This document shows, piece after piece, positions 52,268 through 62,601 of a stretch of DNA of 64,000 nt; the first letter of the stretch is position 1; each line of letters begins with the position of its first letter. The notes below the pieces were generated by a model, which had not been told where the DNA came from, did not search any database, and saw nothing but the letters and a program-made list of their open reading frames with translations. Location: the NCBI GenBank assembly GCA_043101845.1, contig JBICHN010000011.1, positions 930,001 to 994,000 on the forward strand, given 5' to 3'. This DNA comes from JBICHN01 sp043101845 (GTDB lineage Bacteria > Planctomycetota > Phycisphaerae > Phycisphaerales > UBA5793). A program made the translations under genes and the position numbers.

Positions 52268-53680
52268 ATGAGCGGCAAGTGGCGTGACGCGGAAGAGCAT
52301 ATCGAGCGAGCGCATGAGCTCTTCGAACTCGGACGCTGGGACGAGGCCGAGGCGGAGCTGCGCCGTGCGCTGGCGCTCGACCCGAGTCAGGCCGACTGGC
52401 ACTTCAATCTCGGGCTCACACTTGAAGCGGCCGGGCGCTACGACGATGCGATCGTCTCGTTCCGAGCCGCGCATGAGCTCGATGAATCGAACCCACAGCC
52501 TCTCGTGAGCCTTGGGGTCAACGCGAATCGGCTCGGTCGATTCGACGAAGCGATCGACGCGCTGCAGACCGCCCAGCGAATTGATGGGACGCTCGAGGCC
52601 TCATACTGCCCGCAGGTCTACGCGTTCGCGATGCTCGATCGGCACGACGACGCCGAGCAGGCGTATTACCTCGCCCGTCTCGTCCGGGAAGAGTGTCCAA
52701 TCTGCAGCTTCAATCTCGGCGAGAGCCTACTCCGTCGCGGCGAGTTCGAGAAGGCGGCGTGGTGCTTCAAGGAAGCGGCGCGACTCGATCCTCGTATGCG
52801 ACGCGTGCACGCCCGACTCGCGGTCATTCGAGCCCGGAAGGGCCAGAACGAGCAGGCGTATCGCCTCTACATTCGGGAACTCCGCGAACATCCCGGCAGT
52901 ATCGACACGCTCATTGAACTCGGAGACCTGCTCGTCGAAATGGGCCGGTATCCGGAGGCGTCCGAGAAGTTCCGGCGTGTGCTCGAGTTTGAACCGGCGA
53001 ATGTGGATGCGCATTTCCGACTCGGCAAGCTCTCGGCGCTGGCGCAGCGCTACGAAGCGGCGCGGGTGGAATTTGAACTCGTGCAGAAGCTCGATCCGGA
53101 TTATTCCGGTGTTCCGCGCGAGATGGCCCGCATCCTCATTCAGCGGGGATATCTCGATGAAGCGCGGCGCCAGCTTCGTCTCGCCATGGAAACGATGGAT
53201 GAGGAAGCAGCGGATTTCGGGGAACTCGCGGACCTCGCCATTCGACTCGAGCGACCCCGGGATGCGATCACCGTTCTGGAACGCTGCATCGCGCGAGCGC
53301 CCGATGACGCCGTGGCCTGGCGAAAGCTCGGCGCCGCCCATCTCATGCTTGGTGAGTATCAAGACGGCATTCTTGCAACGCGTCGCGCATGCCGCATCCG
53401 CCCGAATGACCCAAAGTCACTCCATAATCTGTTGCTCGCATATATGGAGACGCGGCGGACCCGTCGAGCGGCGGTCATCCGACGGCGCGCCGAGCGCCGG
53501 TTCCCGCGCGATCCGTCCATCCGGCGGCTGACGGTGCGGCTCGGCGCGCTCCTTACGCTCTATCGCCTGCGGGCTGCCCTCGGACATGCGATCCGTTCGA
53601 TGTTTCGCGTAGTGGTCGCTCGTCGACAGCGCTTGCACATTGAGACTGATCGAGCGTCGTCGCCGGCGGTTAGAGATTGA
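52268..53680 (+). CDS. Tetratricopeptide repeat protein
   Basis: 470 aa starting MSGKWRDAEEHIERAHELFE. It consists of about eleven TPR units (GRWDEAEAELRRALALDPSQ, AGRYDDAIVSFRAAHELDES, GRYPEASEKFRRVLEFEPAN and so on). The last ~70 residues are strongly basic (RRTRRAAVIRRRAERRF) and a final hydrophobic helix may touch the membrane. There is no signal peptide, so it is cytosolic. Its 3' end overlaps the convergent PilZ gene by 11 nt. Partners are unknown; the neighbouring PilZ protein is a candidate by position only. Confidence 0.88.
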   Translation: MSGKWRDAEEHIERAHELFELGRWDEAEAELRRALALDPSQADWHFNLGLTLEAAGRYDDAIVSFRAAHELDESNPQPLVSLGVNANRLGRFDEAIDALQTAQRIDGTLEASYCPQVYAFAMLDRHDDAEQAYYLARLVREECPICSFNLGESLLRRGEFEKAAWCFKEAARLDPRMRRVHARLAVIRARKGQNEQAYRLYIRELREHPGSIDTLIELGDLLVEMGRYPEASEKFRRVLEFEPANVDAHFRLGKLSALAQRYEAARVEFELVQKLDPDYSGVPREMARILIQRGYLDEARRQLRLAMETMDEEAADFGELADLAIRLERPRDAITVLERCIARAPDDAVAWRKLGAAHLMLGEYQDGILATRRACRIRPNDPKSLHNLLLAYMETRRTRRAAVIRRRAERRFPRDPSIRRLTVRLGALLTLYRLRAALGHAIRSMFRVVVARRQRLHIETDRASSPAVRD

Positions 53681-54122
53681 CGGACAGTCGAGGCCCGCTT
53701 TCGGTCGATCGGACTGCGACCGGAAGATTCGGCGGCATATCGACCCATCGGGCGCCGATGATGTGCTGCGATTTCCCGGCGTAGCGGCAATACACGACCT
53801 CCACACAGCGAAGCAGGTGCTGGCCGTCGCTCTTCTTGAGAAGCACGACGCCCATGGCGCCCTGATGCATCATGCCTCGGAACCGGAAGCTCAGTCCCCC
53901 GGCGCTGAGGTCGGCCGTCTCCATCTCAACTGGATCAGTCGGTACTCCCCGATCAAGCCAGCAGACCTGAAGCCGCTGACTCCAATCGAATCGCTGGTGC
54001 GATCGCTGTGAGGCGTACGACTCGCCCAAGGTCCGACTTGAATGAGCCGGCATGCTTGTCGAACTGGCTTTGTTCGTGTGATTCATCGGGCGATCCGACT
54101 CCACTCGAGACTCCCTCATCAT
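53670..54122 (-). CDS. PilZ domain protein, probable c-di-GMP receptor
   Basis: 150 aa from the furthest ATG (54122); ATG 54086 and 54053 are in frame and equally possible. After a ~35 residue polar N-terminus it has a single PilZ domain: RSHQRFDWSQRLQVCW (RxxxR c-di-GMP motif), TADLSAGGLSFR (D/NxSxxG motif), VVLLKKSDGQHLLRCVEVVY and HIIGARWVDMPP. It should sense c-di-GMP and pass the signal to an unknown target. No diguanylate cyclase or EAL protein is present in the window. It converges on the TPR gene with an 11 nt overlap. Confidence 0.83.
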   Translation of the reverse strand: MMRESRVESDRPMNHTNKASSTSMPAHSSRTLGESYASQRSHQRFDWSQRLQVCWLDRGVPTDPVEMETADLSAGGLSFRFRGMMHQGAMGVVLLKKSDGQHLLRCVEVVYCRYAGKSQHIIGARWVDMPPNLPVAVRSTESGPRLSVNL

Positions 54123-54323
54123 CGGTGAATCGCTGACGGCCCATGGGGAATCTCCGGGCCCTCAGCGCTTGTCGAAAACGAACATGACGGCTGTGCGCCG
54201 ATCTCGCTTCTCGGACGAGCGCCCATCGTCCGAAAACACGGCGGCAGGCGCGGAGTCCGCTTTGTCGGGTATCCCGACGAACCTGGCTAGGATGTAGACC
54301 AGTTCAAGAGGAGAACCGCCAGG

Positions 54324-54875
54324 ATGACCGTCGATGAAGCGCGCAATCTCATGCATGAATGGGTTGAGAGCGACGCCTTGCGGACGCATATGGAATGCGT
54401 CGCGGCGTGCTGCGGCGCCTATGCGACGGAGCGCGCTCCGGACGAGCACGATCGGTGGGTCGTGACGGGACTGTTACACGACTTCGATTACGAGCGCCAC
54501 CCGACGCAGGACGAGCATCCGTTCGTCGGCGTAGCGCGTCTTGAAGAACTCGGTGTCGATGAGGGAATCCGCAGGGCGATCCTCGGACATGCGAACTACA
54601 GCGGCGTGCCCCGGGATTCCGACCTCGCCCGCGTACTCTTCGCCGTGGACGAATTGGCCGGATTCATCGTGGCGTGCGCAAAGGTACGCCCGAATGGCAT
54701 CGCGGATCTGAAGGCGAAGAGTGTCAAGAAGAAGCTCAAAGACAAGCGATTCGCCGCGGCCGTGAGTCGCGAGGATATCGAGCAGGGCATTGAGGAACTC
54801 GGTGTGGATCGGGACGAGCACATCGACCGGTGCATCAACGCGATTCGTGCGGAATCCGACCGGCTCGGCGTCTGA
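54324..54875 (+). CDS. HD-domain metal-dependent hydrolase
   Basis: 183 aa; AAGAGGAGA precedes the ATG. The N-terminal half has the HD signature VVTGLLHDFDYERHP, with an upstream MRTH-like His (LRTHMECVAACC) and later ILGHANYSGVP, which fit the HDIG-like family. Substrates of such small stand-alone HD proteins are nucleotides or related phosphates; this one cannot be assigned. A -10-like TAGGAT lies about 30 nt upstream. It follows the PilZ start by 200 bp and is transcribed divergently from it. Confidence 0.82.
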   Translation: MTVDEARNLMHEWVESDALRTHMECVAACCGAYATERAPDEHDRWVVTGLLHDFDYERHPTQDEHPFVGVARLEELGVDEGIRRAILGHANYSGVPRDSDLARVLFAVDELAGFIVACAKVRPNGIADLKAKSVKKKLKDKRFAAAVSREDIEQGIEELGVDRDEHIDRCINAIRAESDRLGV

Positions 54876-54922
54876 GAATGGACCGCCCGGAGGGTTCGGA
54901 GCGAACCGCGAACGGGCTCGAC

Positions 54923-54928
54923 TACGAT
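54923..54928 (+). promoter_or_regulatory. TACGAT -10 element before a 34-codon ORF and the thioredoxin-like gene
   Basis: TACGAT is followed by 7 nt and ATG 54936 of the short ORF. The thioredoxin-like gene starts 119 nt downstream. Confidence 0.4.
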
Positions 54929-54935
54929 TGATGGA

Positions 54936-55040
54936 ATGAACCCGAACGACGGCTCGTCCGTAAGAGCCGGAGGGAAACCGCCGCCGAGTGGCGCCGCGGT
55001 GTCATCGAATATGCCGGTCCTCGGCCCAGAAAGGCGTTAA
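54936..55040 (+). CDS. Possible 34-residue leaderless leader peptide
   Basis: ATG 54936 lies 7 nt behind a TACGAT -10 element and opens a 34-codon frame ending in TAA 7 bp before the thioredoxin-like ATG. The peptide has KPPPSG in the middle and ends GPERR. It has no known family. The coupling of position, stop and downstream start suggests a leader peptide, but a 34-codon frame can occur by chance in GC-rich DNA. Confidence 0.28.
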   Translation: MNPNDGSSVRAGGKPPPSGAAVSSNMPVLGPERR

Positions 55041-55047
55041 TCAGACC

Positions 55048-56235
55048 ATGAAGCGAACGAACACCATCCTCGCGGCCGCCGCCGTCGCCGGTTTTGCGAC
55101 CGTCGGCGTCCTCGCGGACGATCCGACCGTCGAATCCGTGATCGAGCAATCCCGCGAAGCGCTCAAGGAGGTCGAGGCTCTCTCCTACGACTTCACCTTC
55201 ACCGGTTCGGGCTTTCTCGCTGACCGTGTGCCCACGATCAAGGGTGTAGTGAAGCTCAAGGACGGCGCCAGCGCGGACCAGTCGATGATGCTGGTCAAAG
55301 GCGTCTTCACGCCACCGGCGGACGCTCAGGCTGAGGAGGTAGAACTGACCTACGCGAGCGACGGCGTCCATACCTATGCGATCGACCCATCCTCGAAGAT
55401 GTTCCTCCACGGCAAGATCGGAGAGGGCGGCGAGATGCTGCTCGGCGCGAATCAGATGCTCGTTCTCGATCCGTACCTCGCTGAGAATCCGTACGCCGAG
55501 GAAGAAGGCGCTCCGTCGATGAAGCTCGACGGCGTCGAGACGGTCGGCGATGTTCAATGCGATGTGCTCTTCGTCGACTACGGGCAGGCGGGCCAGGCGC
55601 GCTGGTTCATCGCGAAGAGCGATCACCTTCCGCGCGGCGTCGAACGATTGATGGCGATGGGGGAGATGAACGGCTCTACAACACTCAAGGCGACGAATAT
55701 CAAGACCGGGGTCGAGCTTGAAGACTCAATCTTCAAGCTCACGGCGCCTGAGGGTTATGAGACTGAGGAGATGACGGCGCCGCAGCGCCCCGAACTGCTC
55801 TCTGAAGGTTCGGTGGCGCCTTCGTGGTCGCTCGAGACGCCGGACGGCAAGTCGGTCTCGCTCGAAAGTCTGCGCGGTGAGGTCGTCGTCCTCGACTTCT
55901 GGGCGACCTGGTGCGGACCCTGCAAGCGCGCCATGCCCGGCATGCAGGCCCTCCACGAGAAGTTCGAAGACCAGCCGGTCAAGATCATCGGCGTGAATGT
56001 GTGGGACGACGAGGGTGACCCCGTCGGCTACATGGAAGAGAACGAGTTCTCCTACATGCTCCTGCTCAAGGGGGACAGCGTCGCCGAGGCCTACGGCGTC
56101 AGCGGCATCCCGACTTTCTATGTCATCGGGCCGGACGGCAAGATCGTCCATCGCGAAGTCGGCTTCAACCCGGACGGTGAAGCGGAACTCGCCAGCATTA
56201 TCGAGAAGGCCCTGCCGAAGAAGGCGGACGGCTGA
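55048..56235 (+). CDS. Exported thioredoxin-fold (TlpA/redoxin-like) protein with N-terminal lipoprotein-carrier-like domain
   Basis: 395 aa from ATG 55048. A signal peptide (TILAAAAVAGFATVGVLAD) is followed by a ~230 residue domain of LolA/outer-membrane lipoprotein-sorting type (ALSYDFTFTGSGFLADRVPT, SDGVHTYAIDPSSKMFLHG). The C-terminal redoxin domain has LRGEVVVLDFWATWCGPCKR with an intact CxxC, and IPTFYVIGPDGKIVHREVG with the cis-proline. It should be a periplasmic thiol-disulfide reductase or peroxidase-like protein. AGAAAGG 14 nt before the start is a weak ribosome binding site. A terminator-like stem-loop follows. Confidence 0.88.
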   Translation: MKRTNTILAAAAVAGFATVGVLADDPTVESVIEQSREALKEVEALSYDFTFTGSGFLADRVPTIKGVVKLKDGASADQSMMLVKGVFTPPADAQAEEVELTYASDGVHTYAIDPSSKMFLHGKIGEGGEMLLGANQMLVLDPYLAENPYAEEEGAPSMKLDGVETVGDVQCDVLFVDYGQAGQARWFIAKSDHLPRGVERLMAMGEMNGSTTLKATNIKTGVELEDSIFKLTAPEGYETEEMTAPQRPELLSEGSVAPSWSLETPDGKSVSLESLRGEVVVLDFWATWCGPCKRAMPGMQALHEKFEDQPVKIIGVNVWDDEGDPVGYMEENEFSYMLLLKGDSVAEAYGVSGIPTFYVIGPDGKIVHREVGFNPDGEAELASIIEKALPKKADG

Positions 56236-56265
56236 TCTCGAACTGAACCCAGTCAGACCGTAGAA

Positions 56266-56296
56266 CAGGCCGATCGGATTCAATCCGGTCGGCCTG
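56266..56296 (+). terminator. Terminator-like stem-loop after the thioredoxin-like gene
   Basis: A 14 bp stem (56266-56279 with 56283-56296, one G-U pair) closes a 3 nt loop, about 30 bp beyond the stop codon. The following TATGTTTG is a weak T-rich stretch. It lies in the 86 bp gap between convergent genes and may serve both strands. Confidence 0.65.
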
Positions 56297-56321
56297 TATG
56301 TTTGCGGAGAGTACGATCGCG

Positions 56322-57686
56322 TCATTTTCCAACACAGAACGAAGCGAAGACGCGGCCGAGCACCTCGTCCGGAGTGATTCTGCCTCCGAGTTCACCGAGC
56401 GCGTCGAGCGCCAGTCGTAGCTCGGCCGCGACGAACTCGGAATCTACGAGCCGACGAGGATCTGGCTGCGGCTCCACAAGGCGCCGGGCGTTGCTCAGCG
56501 ACTCGGCCGCACGGTCGAGCGTCTCCCGATGCCGCGGCAGGAGGGCAAGCTCGTTCGCCGACAACGAACTCGCCAACTCGCCGCACGCCCTGGCGATTTG
56601 CCGGCGGAGCTCGGGTAGCCCTTCGCCGGAGACGGCGCTTACCGAGAGTTCTTGCCCCCGGGCGAGAGGCGGTGGTCGCCGATCACTCTTCGAATGAACG
56701 ACGATCGTCGGCTTCCGTTGAGCCGCCGAAGAGAGCAGATCGCTCAAGCCTGAGTCAACGGGATCATCAGACGGTTCGAGTCGAAGCACGAGATCCGCGC
56801 GATCTATCGCCCGCAGCGCGGCTCGCTGCATGATGGGATTGAGGCCGCCGTCTCGGTCATCGAGGCCGGCGAGATCGATGAGCATGATTTCCGGCCCGAA
56901 CGGGTCGTCGGGAATGAGTCGCATCGGTTCGACGAGAACATCGCGCGTCGCCCCCGGACGCGCGCTTGTCACCGCGCGATCGCGTCCAAGCAGCGCATTG
57001 AAGAGCGTCGACTTCCCAGCGTTCGGAGGCCCGACGAGCACAACACTCGGTATCGCCTCGAGCCGTTCGGAGCCGGTGGAACGCTCGAGCAGTTCCTGAA
57101 TCGATCGGTTGATCGTCTCGATTCGGACCCGAAGGTCATCGGCGCCGATAGCGACGACATCCTCCTGATCGACGAAATCGATACCGGCTTCGACGAGCGC
57201 CAGTGCTTCGGCGAGTCGAGTCGAGACTTCGGTGAGCTGGACGCCAAGCCGTCCTTCCGTGAGCATTCGGGCCGCGCGAAGTTGAGCGTCCGACGCGGCG
57301 CCAATCGTCGCGGCGACGCCCTCAGCCTCGGTGAGCGTCAGGCGACCGTGGAAGAAGGCGCGAGCGGTGAACTCGCCCGGTTCGGCCCGCCGCGCGCCGG
57401 CGCGGACGGACCATTCGACGAGCCGTTCGAGCAGCGTTGGATTGCCTGCCAACTGCACTTCGACTGAGTCTTCACCCGTGTAACTCCGGGGCGCCGGAAA
57501 GACGGCGACGAGCACGGGGAGCCGGTCGTCAACCCGAAATCGATGCAACCCCCGTGACCGCGGAGTCGATGACTTCGCGACGCGGTCCATCACATCGAAT
57601 GCGTCGGCGCCCGACAGGCGCACGATTCCGCGCGCCGATCGTCCGGGCGCCGATGCGATCGCGACGATCGTGTCGTTTCGGTTCAC
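56322..57686 (-). CDS. mnmE: tRNA modification GTPase MnmE
   Basis: 454 aa from GTG 57686. The N-terminal domain has IVAIASAPGRSARGIVRLSG and GEFTARAFFHGRLTLTEAEG. The G domain shows VVLVGPPNAGKSTLFNALLG (P-loop), ATRDVLVEP, LIDLAGLDD (G3) and HSKSD in place of the usual NKxD at G4, which is a mild deviation. The C-terminus ends FASFCVGK, where CIGK is usual. With MnmG it modifies the wobble uridine of several tRNAs. It follows yidC by 20 bp on the same strand, the classic yidC-mnmE neighbourhood. Confidence 0.95.
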   Translation of the reverse strand: MNRNDTIVAIASAPGRSARGIVRLSGADAFDVMDRVAKSSTPRSRGLHRFRVDDRLPVLVAVFPAPRSYTGEDSVEVQLAGNPTLLERLVEWSVRAGARRAEPGEFTARAFFHGRLTLTEAEGVAATIGAASDAQLRAARMLTEGRLGVQLTEVSTRLAEALALVEAGIDFVDQEDVVAIGADDLRVRIETINRSIQELLERSTGSERLEAIPSVVLVGPPNAGKSTLFNALLGRDRAVTSARPGATRDVLVEPMRLIPDDPFGPEIMLIDLAGLDDRDGGLNPIMQRAALRAIDRADLVLRLEPSDDPVDSGLSDLLSSAAQRKPTIVVHSKSDRRPPPLARGQELSVSAVSGEGLPELRRQIARACGELASSLSANELALLPRHRETLDRAAESLSNARRLVEPQPDPRRLVDSEFVAAELRLALDALGELGGRITPDEVLGRVFASFCVGK

Positions 57687-57706
57687 TCCCGCATCGTACG
57701 ACGCGA

Positions 57707-60025
57707 TCAGCGCTTGCGGGGCCGTCCGCCGCCGCCCTGCGGCTTCGTGCGACCACTCCGACCGCCGTTTCCGGCGCGATTCGAAACCGCCTTCCGCTTC
57801 GCCGGCTTGGCCGGTTTCGTCGGTTCGTTCTCCAGGTCGAGCGATTCGACATGGGCTCGAATGTAGCGGCTCTCGAGAATACCCACGGTGCTCGAGGTGA
57901 GGATATAAAGGTTCAGGCCGGACGGCGCCAGGTAGAGCATGAGAGGAAACATGAGTGGGAAGACGATCCGCATGATCTTCTGCTGCGTTTCCATCTCCGG
58001 GGACAGGCTCTGCGTCTGTGGTGTGAGGTACTTCTGCTGGAAGTAGAAAATCGCGCCCATCAGAATCGGCAGAATGTTGAGAGACGAGAACGAGCCGATC
58101 AACGGAAGACCACCGAGCACCGGCACGCCTTCAAACACCGGCCGACCGAAGTCGAGGAACCGGTCGGGTTGAGAGAGGTCCGCGAGAAAAGTCCAGCCGC
58201 CAAAGAGTTGAAAGAGTCCGTAGAACGCGGGCTCATGGCGGAGTTCGACCGCAAAGTAGAGCATCGCGTACAACGCCACCCAGATCGGCATCTGCAGGAA
58301 CATCGGCGCCATGCCGAGACACCCCGCCGGGTTGATGTTGTGCTCGCGATAGAGTCGAATCTGTTCCTGCTGAAGCTTCTTCGGGTTGTCCTTGTACTTC
58401 TCCTGCAGCCGCTTCATCTCGGGCTGTACCTTGCCCATCTTCTTGCTGAAGCGATGCATTGAGACCTGGCCGCGCTTCGTGAGCGGGTGGAGCAGTGAAC
58501 GGACGCACAGCACGAGGATGATGATGGCGAGGGCCCAGTCGTGCACCCCGATGCCCACGCCTCCGATGAAGATTACTTCGCCCTCGATGAGGCGGAGGAA
58601 GCTGAGCAGCAGTCGGCCGAGCCACTGGAAGGTGCACCAGGCGCAGCCGAGCTGATAGACGACGAGCTCGCGCAGATTGAGCGATCGGTACGGCTCCTGC
58701 TTCGCCAGCAACCGCGGATCGAGGGCGCCGACATAGGCGTCGAGGCTGAAGTCCGCGTCATCGCCGGCGTCGATGATGATCGGCGGGCTCACGAGCTTCA
58801 GATTGACATACCGCTTGTCGAGCTTCTCCTGATCGCGACGACCGGTCGCATCAGCGCCGACTTCCCATAGTCGCGACTCGCCGAACGATTCGAGATAGAA
58901 GTACACCTCGTCGACGACATCGGTTAACGCGAGGCTCCGGGCGTTCTCCACACCACCTTCGAGATGCGGGTAGACCGCGAAACTGAAGTACCGGTTCGTG
59001 GTCGCCACCCAGGAAAGGGTGTACCCCTTCTCAATGCTCGTCGGATTCGGCCAGAGCCTCTGGTTCGTCGGGTCGGGCGGCAGGCCTTGCTGGGCAAGCT
59101 CCTCGTCCTGCTTCCACGCTCGGTCGAGGATCGATTTGCGCGCTTTGAGGTATTCGCCCTCGAGGGCGAGCACATCGACAGCGCTTCGCGGATCAAGATA
59201 GCCGAATCGGAAGCGCCGGTAGTCGCCGTAGCCGCCGCTCGTGTAGTCGAGATCGCTCGGTCCCCATTGCTCGATGACGACCTGGACCGTCTGCCCGGTT
59301 CGGTTCTCAATGGACTGGCGAATCTCGATCTCGCCCGGTGTGTCGCCGAGATCGAATACCCGGGAGATGGCGAAGGCGACTTCGTCGTTCTCGTTCACAA
59401 TCTCGGCGATGAACTCACCGGGCGCGATCTCGCGCCAGTAGGACGACGGTTCGTCGGATCGCTCGTGAATCGCGTCGACATAGATCTTGCCGTTCAAGAT
59501 GACGCGACGGAGCGCGAGCGCCGGTCGGGCGTCCGGCATCCCGTCGAAGAGTTCGTAGCGGTTGTCGTCCGTGTGATCGGTGGTCTTGTAGTAATCCCGC
59601 AGCGTGATTTGCCGCACCCCGGCGCCCCGGGGTGAGAACTCGATGAGTTCCGGCGTCGAGTCGTCCGGGTCATCGAACGATCCGAGCGGCGTGAAGGACT
59701 GCGCCGGCTGCGTTCGGAACCGCAAGCCTTCGAGAGAGAGCGCGTTGGCGTTGACGGGATTCGGCGAACGCGTCGGGGTGACCTCGTCGTCGGCGACCTC
59801 GTCGGTCGGTTCGACGCGATCGACCGGATCGGGCTGCGTCCCGGCCACTCCCGCGGGATCGATCAACTCGGCCCCGGAAGCGCCGCCAGCAGCTTCGATC
59901 TCAGACGGCGGGGTCGTGTCGTCCGGCGTCACCGGCCGCGACGACTTGAACACGCTCATCACGACCACGAGTCCCGCGATCATGACGATGAGTGGAATGA
60001 TGATGCGAAGCGGCTTGGCGAGCAT
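57707..60025 (-). CDS. yidC: Membrane protein insertase YidC
   Basis: 772 aa, longer than E. coli YidC (548) because of an extended linker. N-terminal span IIIPLIVMIAGLVVVMSVF, then an acidic Thr/Pro-rich linker and the periplasmic beta domain (~90-470, with FSPRGAGVRQITLRDYYKTT). The insertase core has HDWALAIIILVLCVRSLLHP, QVSMHRFSKKMGKVQPEMKR, EQIRLYREHNINPAGCLGMA and PMFLQMPIWVALYAMLYFAV, with the conserved cytosolic Arg of YidC. The C-terminal tail is basic. It inserts membrane proteins with or without SecYEG. CAGGAGAG precedes the ATG. Confidence 0.96.
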   Translation of the reverse strand: MLAKPLRIIIPLIVMIAGLVVVMSVFKSSRPVTPDDTTPPSEIEAAGGASGAELIDPAGVAGTQPDPVDRVEPTDEVADDEVTPTRSPNPVNANALSLEGLRFRTQPAQSFTPLGSFDDPDDSTPELIEFSPRGAGVRQITLRDYYKTTDHTDDNRYELFDGMPDARPALALRRVILNGKIYVDAIHERSDEPSSYWREIAPGEFIAEIVNENDEVAFAISRVFDLGDTPGEIEIRQSIENRTGQTVQVVIEQWGPSDLDYTSGGYGDYRRFRFGYLDPRSAVDVLALEGEYLKARKSILDRAWKQDEELAQQGLPPDPTNQRLWPNPTSIEKGYTLSWVATTNRYFSFAVYPHLEGGVENARSLALTDVVDEVYFYLESFGESRLWEVGADATGRRDQEKLDKRYVNLKLVSPPIIIDAGDDADFSLDAYVGALDPRLLAKQEPYRSLNLRELVVYQLGCAWCTFQWLGRLLLSFLRLIEGEVIFIGGVGIGVHDWALAIIILVLCVRSLLHPLTKRGQVSMHRFSKKMGKVQPEMKRLQEKYKDNPKKLQQEQIRLYREHNINPAGCLGMAPMFLQMPIWVALYAMLYFAVELRHEPAFYGLFQLFGGWTFLADLSQPDRFLDFGRPVFEGVPVLGGLPLIGSFSSLNILPILMGAIFYFQQKYLTPQTQSLSPEMETQQKIMRIVFPLMFPLMLYLAPSGLNLYILTSSTVGILESRYIRAHVESLDLENEPTKPAKPAKRKAVSNRAGNGGRSGRTKPQGGGGRPRKR

Positions 60026-60152
60026 CGGCGACGAACTCTCCTGACAGAACGGTCGCGGAACGGAATCTCAAGAAGGCGTACGGCCGAGTCGATCCGGCGA
60101 CGCCCCGCGGTGGTAGGCTCGTAATCCCGTCCAGCCTGAGGCGGCGGGGAGC

Positions 60153-60917
60153 CTAGCGGCCCTCGTAGAGCCGGTCACCGAGCCAGTCATTGAGTTGGGG
60201 GATCGACTTGATTCGTTTCGCCACCGCGTCGATGTCGTATTCCACCCGGTGGAACGACGCGCCTTCCTCGTCGAGCACGACATAGCTTGCCCGTGGGTCA
60301 TTATCCCGGGGCTGACCCACCGAGCCGACATTGATGACGCACTTCTCGTCTTCCTGAAAGGTGAAGCGGCCTTTCAACTCGTCCGGGCCGTAGAAATCGG
60401 GCTCGTTCGTAAAAACTCCCGGGACATGCGTGTGACCCACGACCGAGTAGCGGTCGACCCGCTCGAAAATCTGCTGAATCTTGAGGGTCGCGTTGATGGC
60501 GTCATCCGGGAAGATGTACTCGTTGATCGGCCGCCGCGGCGAGCCGTGGACCGCTATGAACTGGTCGTCCGGACCGAATTTCACCCGGATACGCAGCTTG
60601 CCGAGGAAGGTGAAGCGCTGCAGTCGCTTCGCGTCGTCCGTCTCATCCTCGAACTGCCGCCGCGTCCAGTACGCGGCCTGTTCGGCTCCGGGATTGAAAT
60701 TCGTCGGCTCATAGAGGACGCTGAAGTCGTGGTTGCCCATGAGCGACCACTCGCAGGTCTCGGCGACGAGGTCGACACACTCCACCGGATTCGGCCCGTA
60801 CCCGACGATATCGCCGAGGCAGACAATCCCCTCCACCTCGCGCGACTTGATGTCCTCGAGGACCGCATTGAGCGCCTCGAGGTTGCCGTGGATGTCGGAG
60901 ATGAGGGCAAGCCGCAC
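60153..60917 (-). CDS. Calcineurin-like metallophosphoesterase
   Basis: 254 aa from GTG 60917. Metal-binding motifs are ISDIHGNLEALNAVL, LGDIVGYGPNP, LMGNHDFSVL and VVGHTHVPGVF, giving the D-H, GD, GNHD and GHTH set of YfcE/PrpE-like phosphoesterases. The N-terminal DIHGN and VGYGPNP are typical of predicted phosphodiesterases in this family. The substrate is unknown. It lies upstream of yidC on the same strand with a 127 bp gap and is divergent from lpd. Confidence 0.88.
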   Translation of the reverse strand: MRLALISDIHGNLEALNAVLEDIKSREVEGIVCLGDIVGYGPNPVECVDLVAETCEWSLMGNHDFSVLYEPTNFNPGAEQAAYWTRRQFEDETDDAKRLQRFTFLGKLRIRVKFGPDDQFIAVHGSPRRPINEYIFPDDAINATLKIQQIFERVDRYSVVGHTHVPGVFTNEPDFYGPDELKGRFTFQEDEKCVINVGSVGQPRDNDPRASYVVLDEEGASFHRVEYDIDAVAKRIKSIPQLNDWLGDRLYEGR

Positions 60918-61059
60918 GGTCGCGAACCTTTATGCAAAGGCCGACGCAGGCGAAGGCGTCGGCCGGGGAAGTGCGAGTCTAGATGGCCGTCCGGGGAGCG
61001 TCAACGCGACACGAGCACCGGCCGACCCCTGATTCCGTGGCCGGTTCGCGGCCTTCCGC

Positions 61060-61065
61060 TAGAAT
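61060..61065 (+). promoter_or_regulatory. TAGAAT -10 element before lpd
   Basis: TAGAAT lies 54 nt upstream of the lpd GTG start. The start has GTGGAGC as ribosome binding site. Confidence 0.35.
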
Positions 61066-61119
61066 CGGCCCGTTTCCCGGACAGAATCTCTGACACGCGA
61101 CTCAAACGGGTGGAGCATC

Positions 61120-62586
<1,467 letters not shown>

Positions 62587-62601
62587 TTTGTGAGCGATTC
62601 G

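Noticed and set aside
49160..53680. Sirtuin, HEAT-like and TPR genes as an antiphage defence island
   Set aside because: The sirtuin is a normal-length class III deacylase without the extra domains of defence Sir2 proteins, the HEAT-like protein is exported, and no other defence or mobile gene is near.
54162..54449. 95-codon minus-strand frame over the HD gene start
   Set aside because: Overlaps the ribosome binding site and start of the HD-domain gene; no conserved motif.
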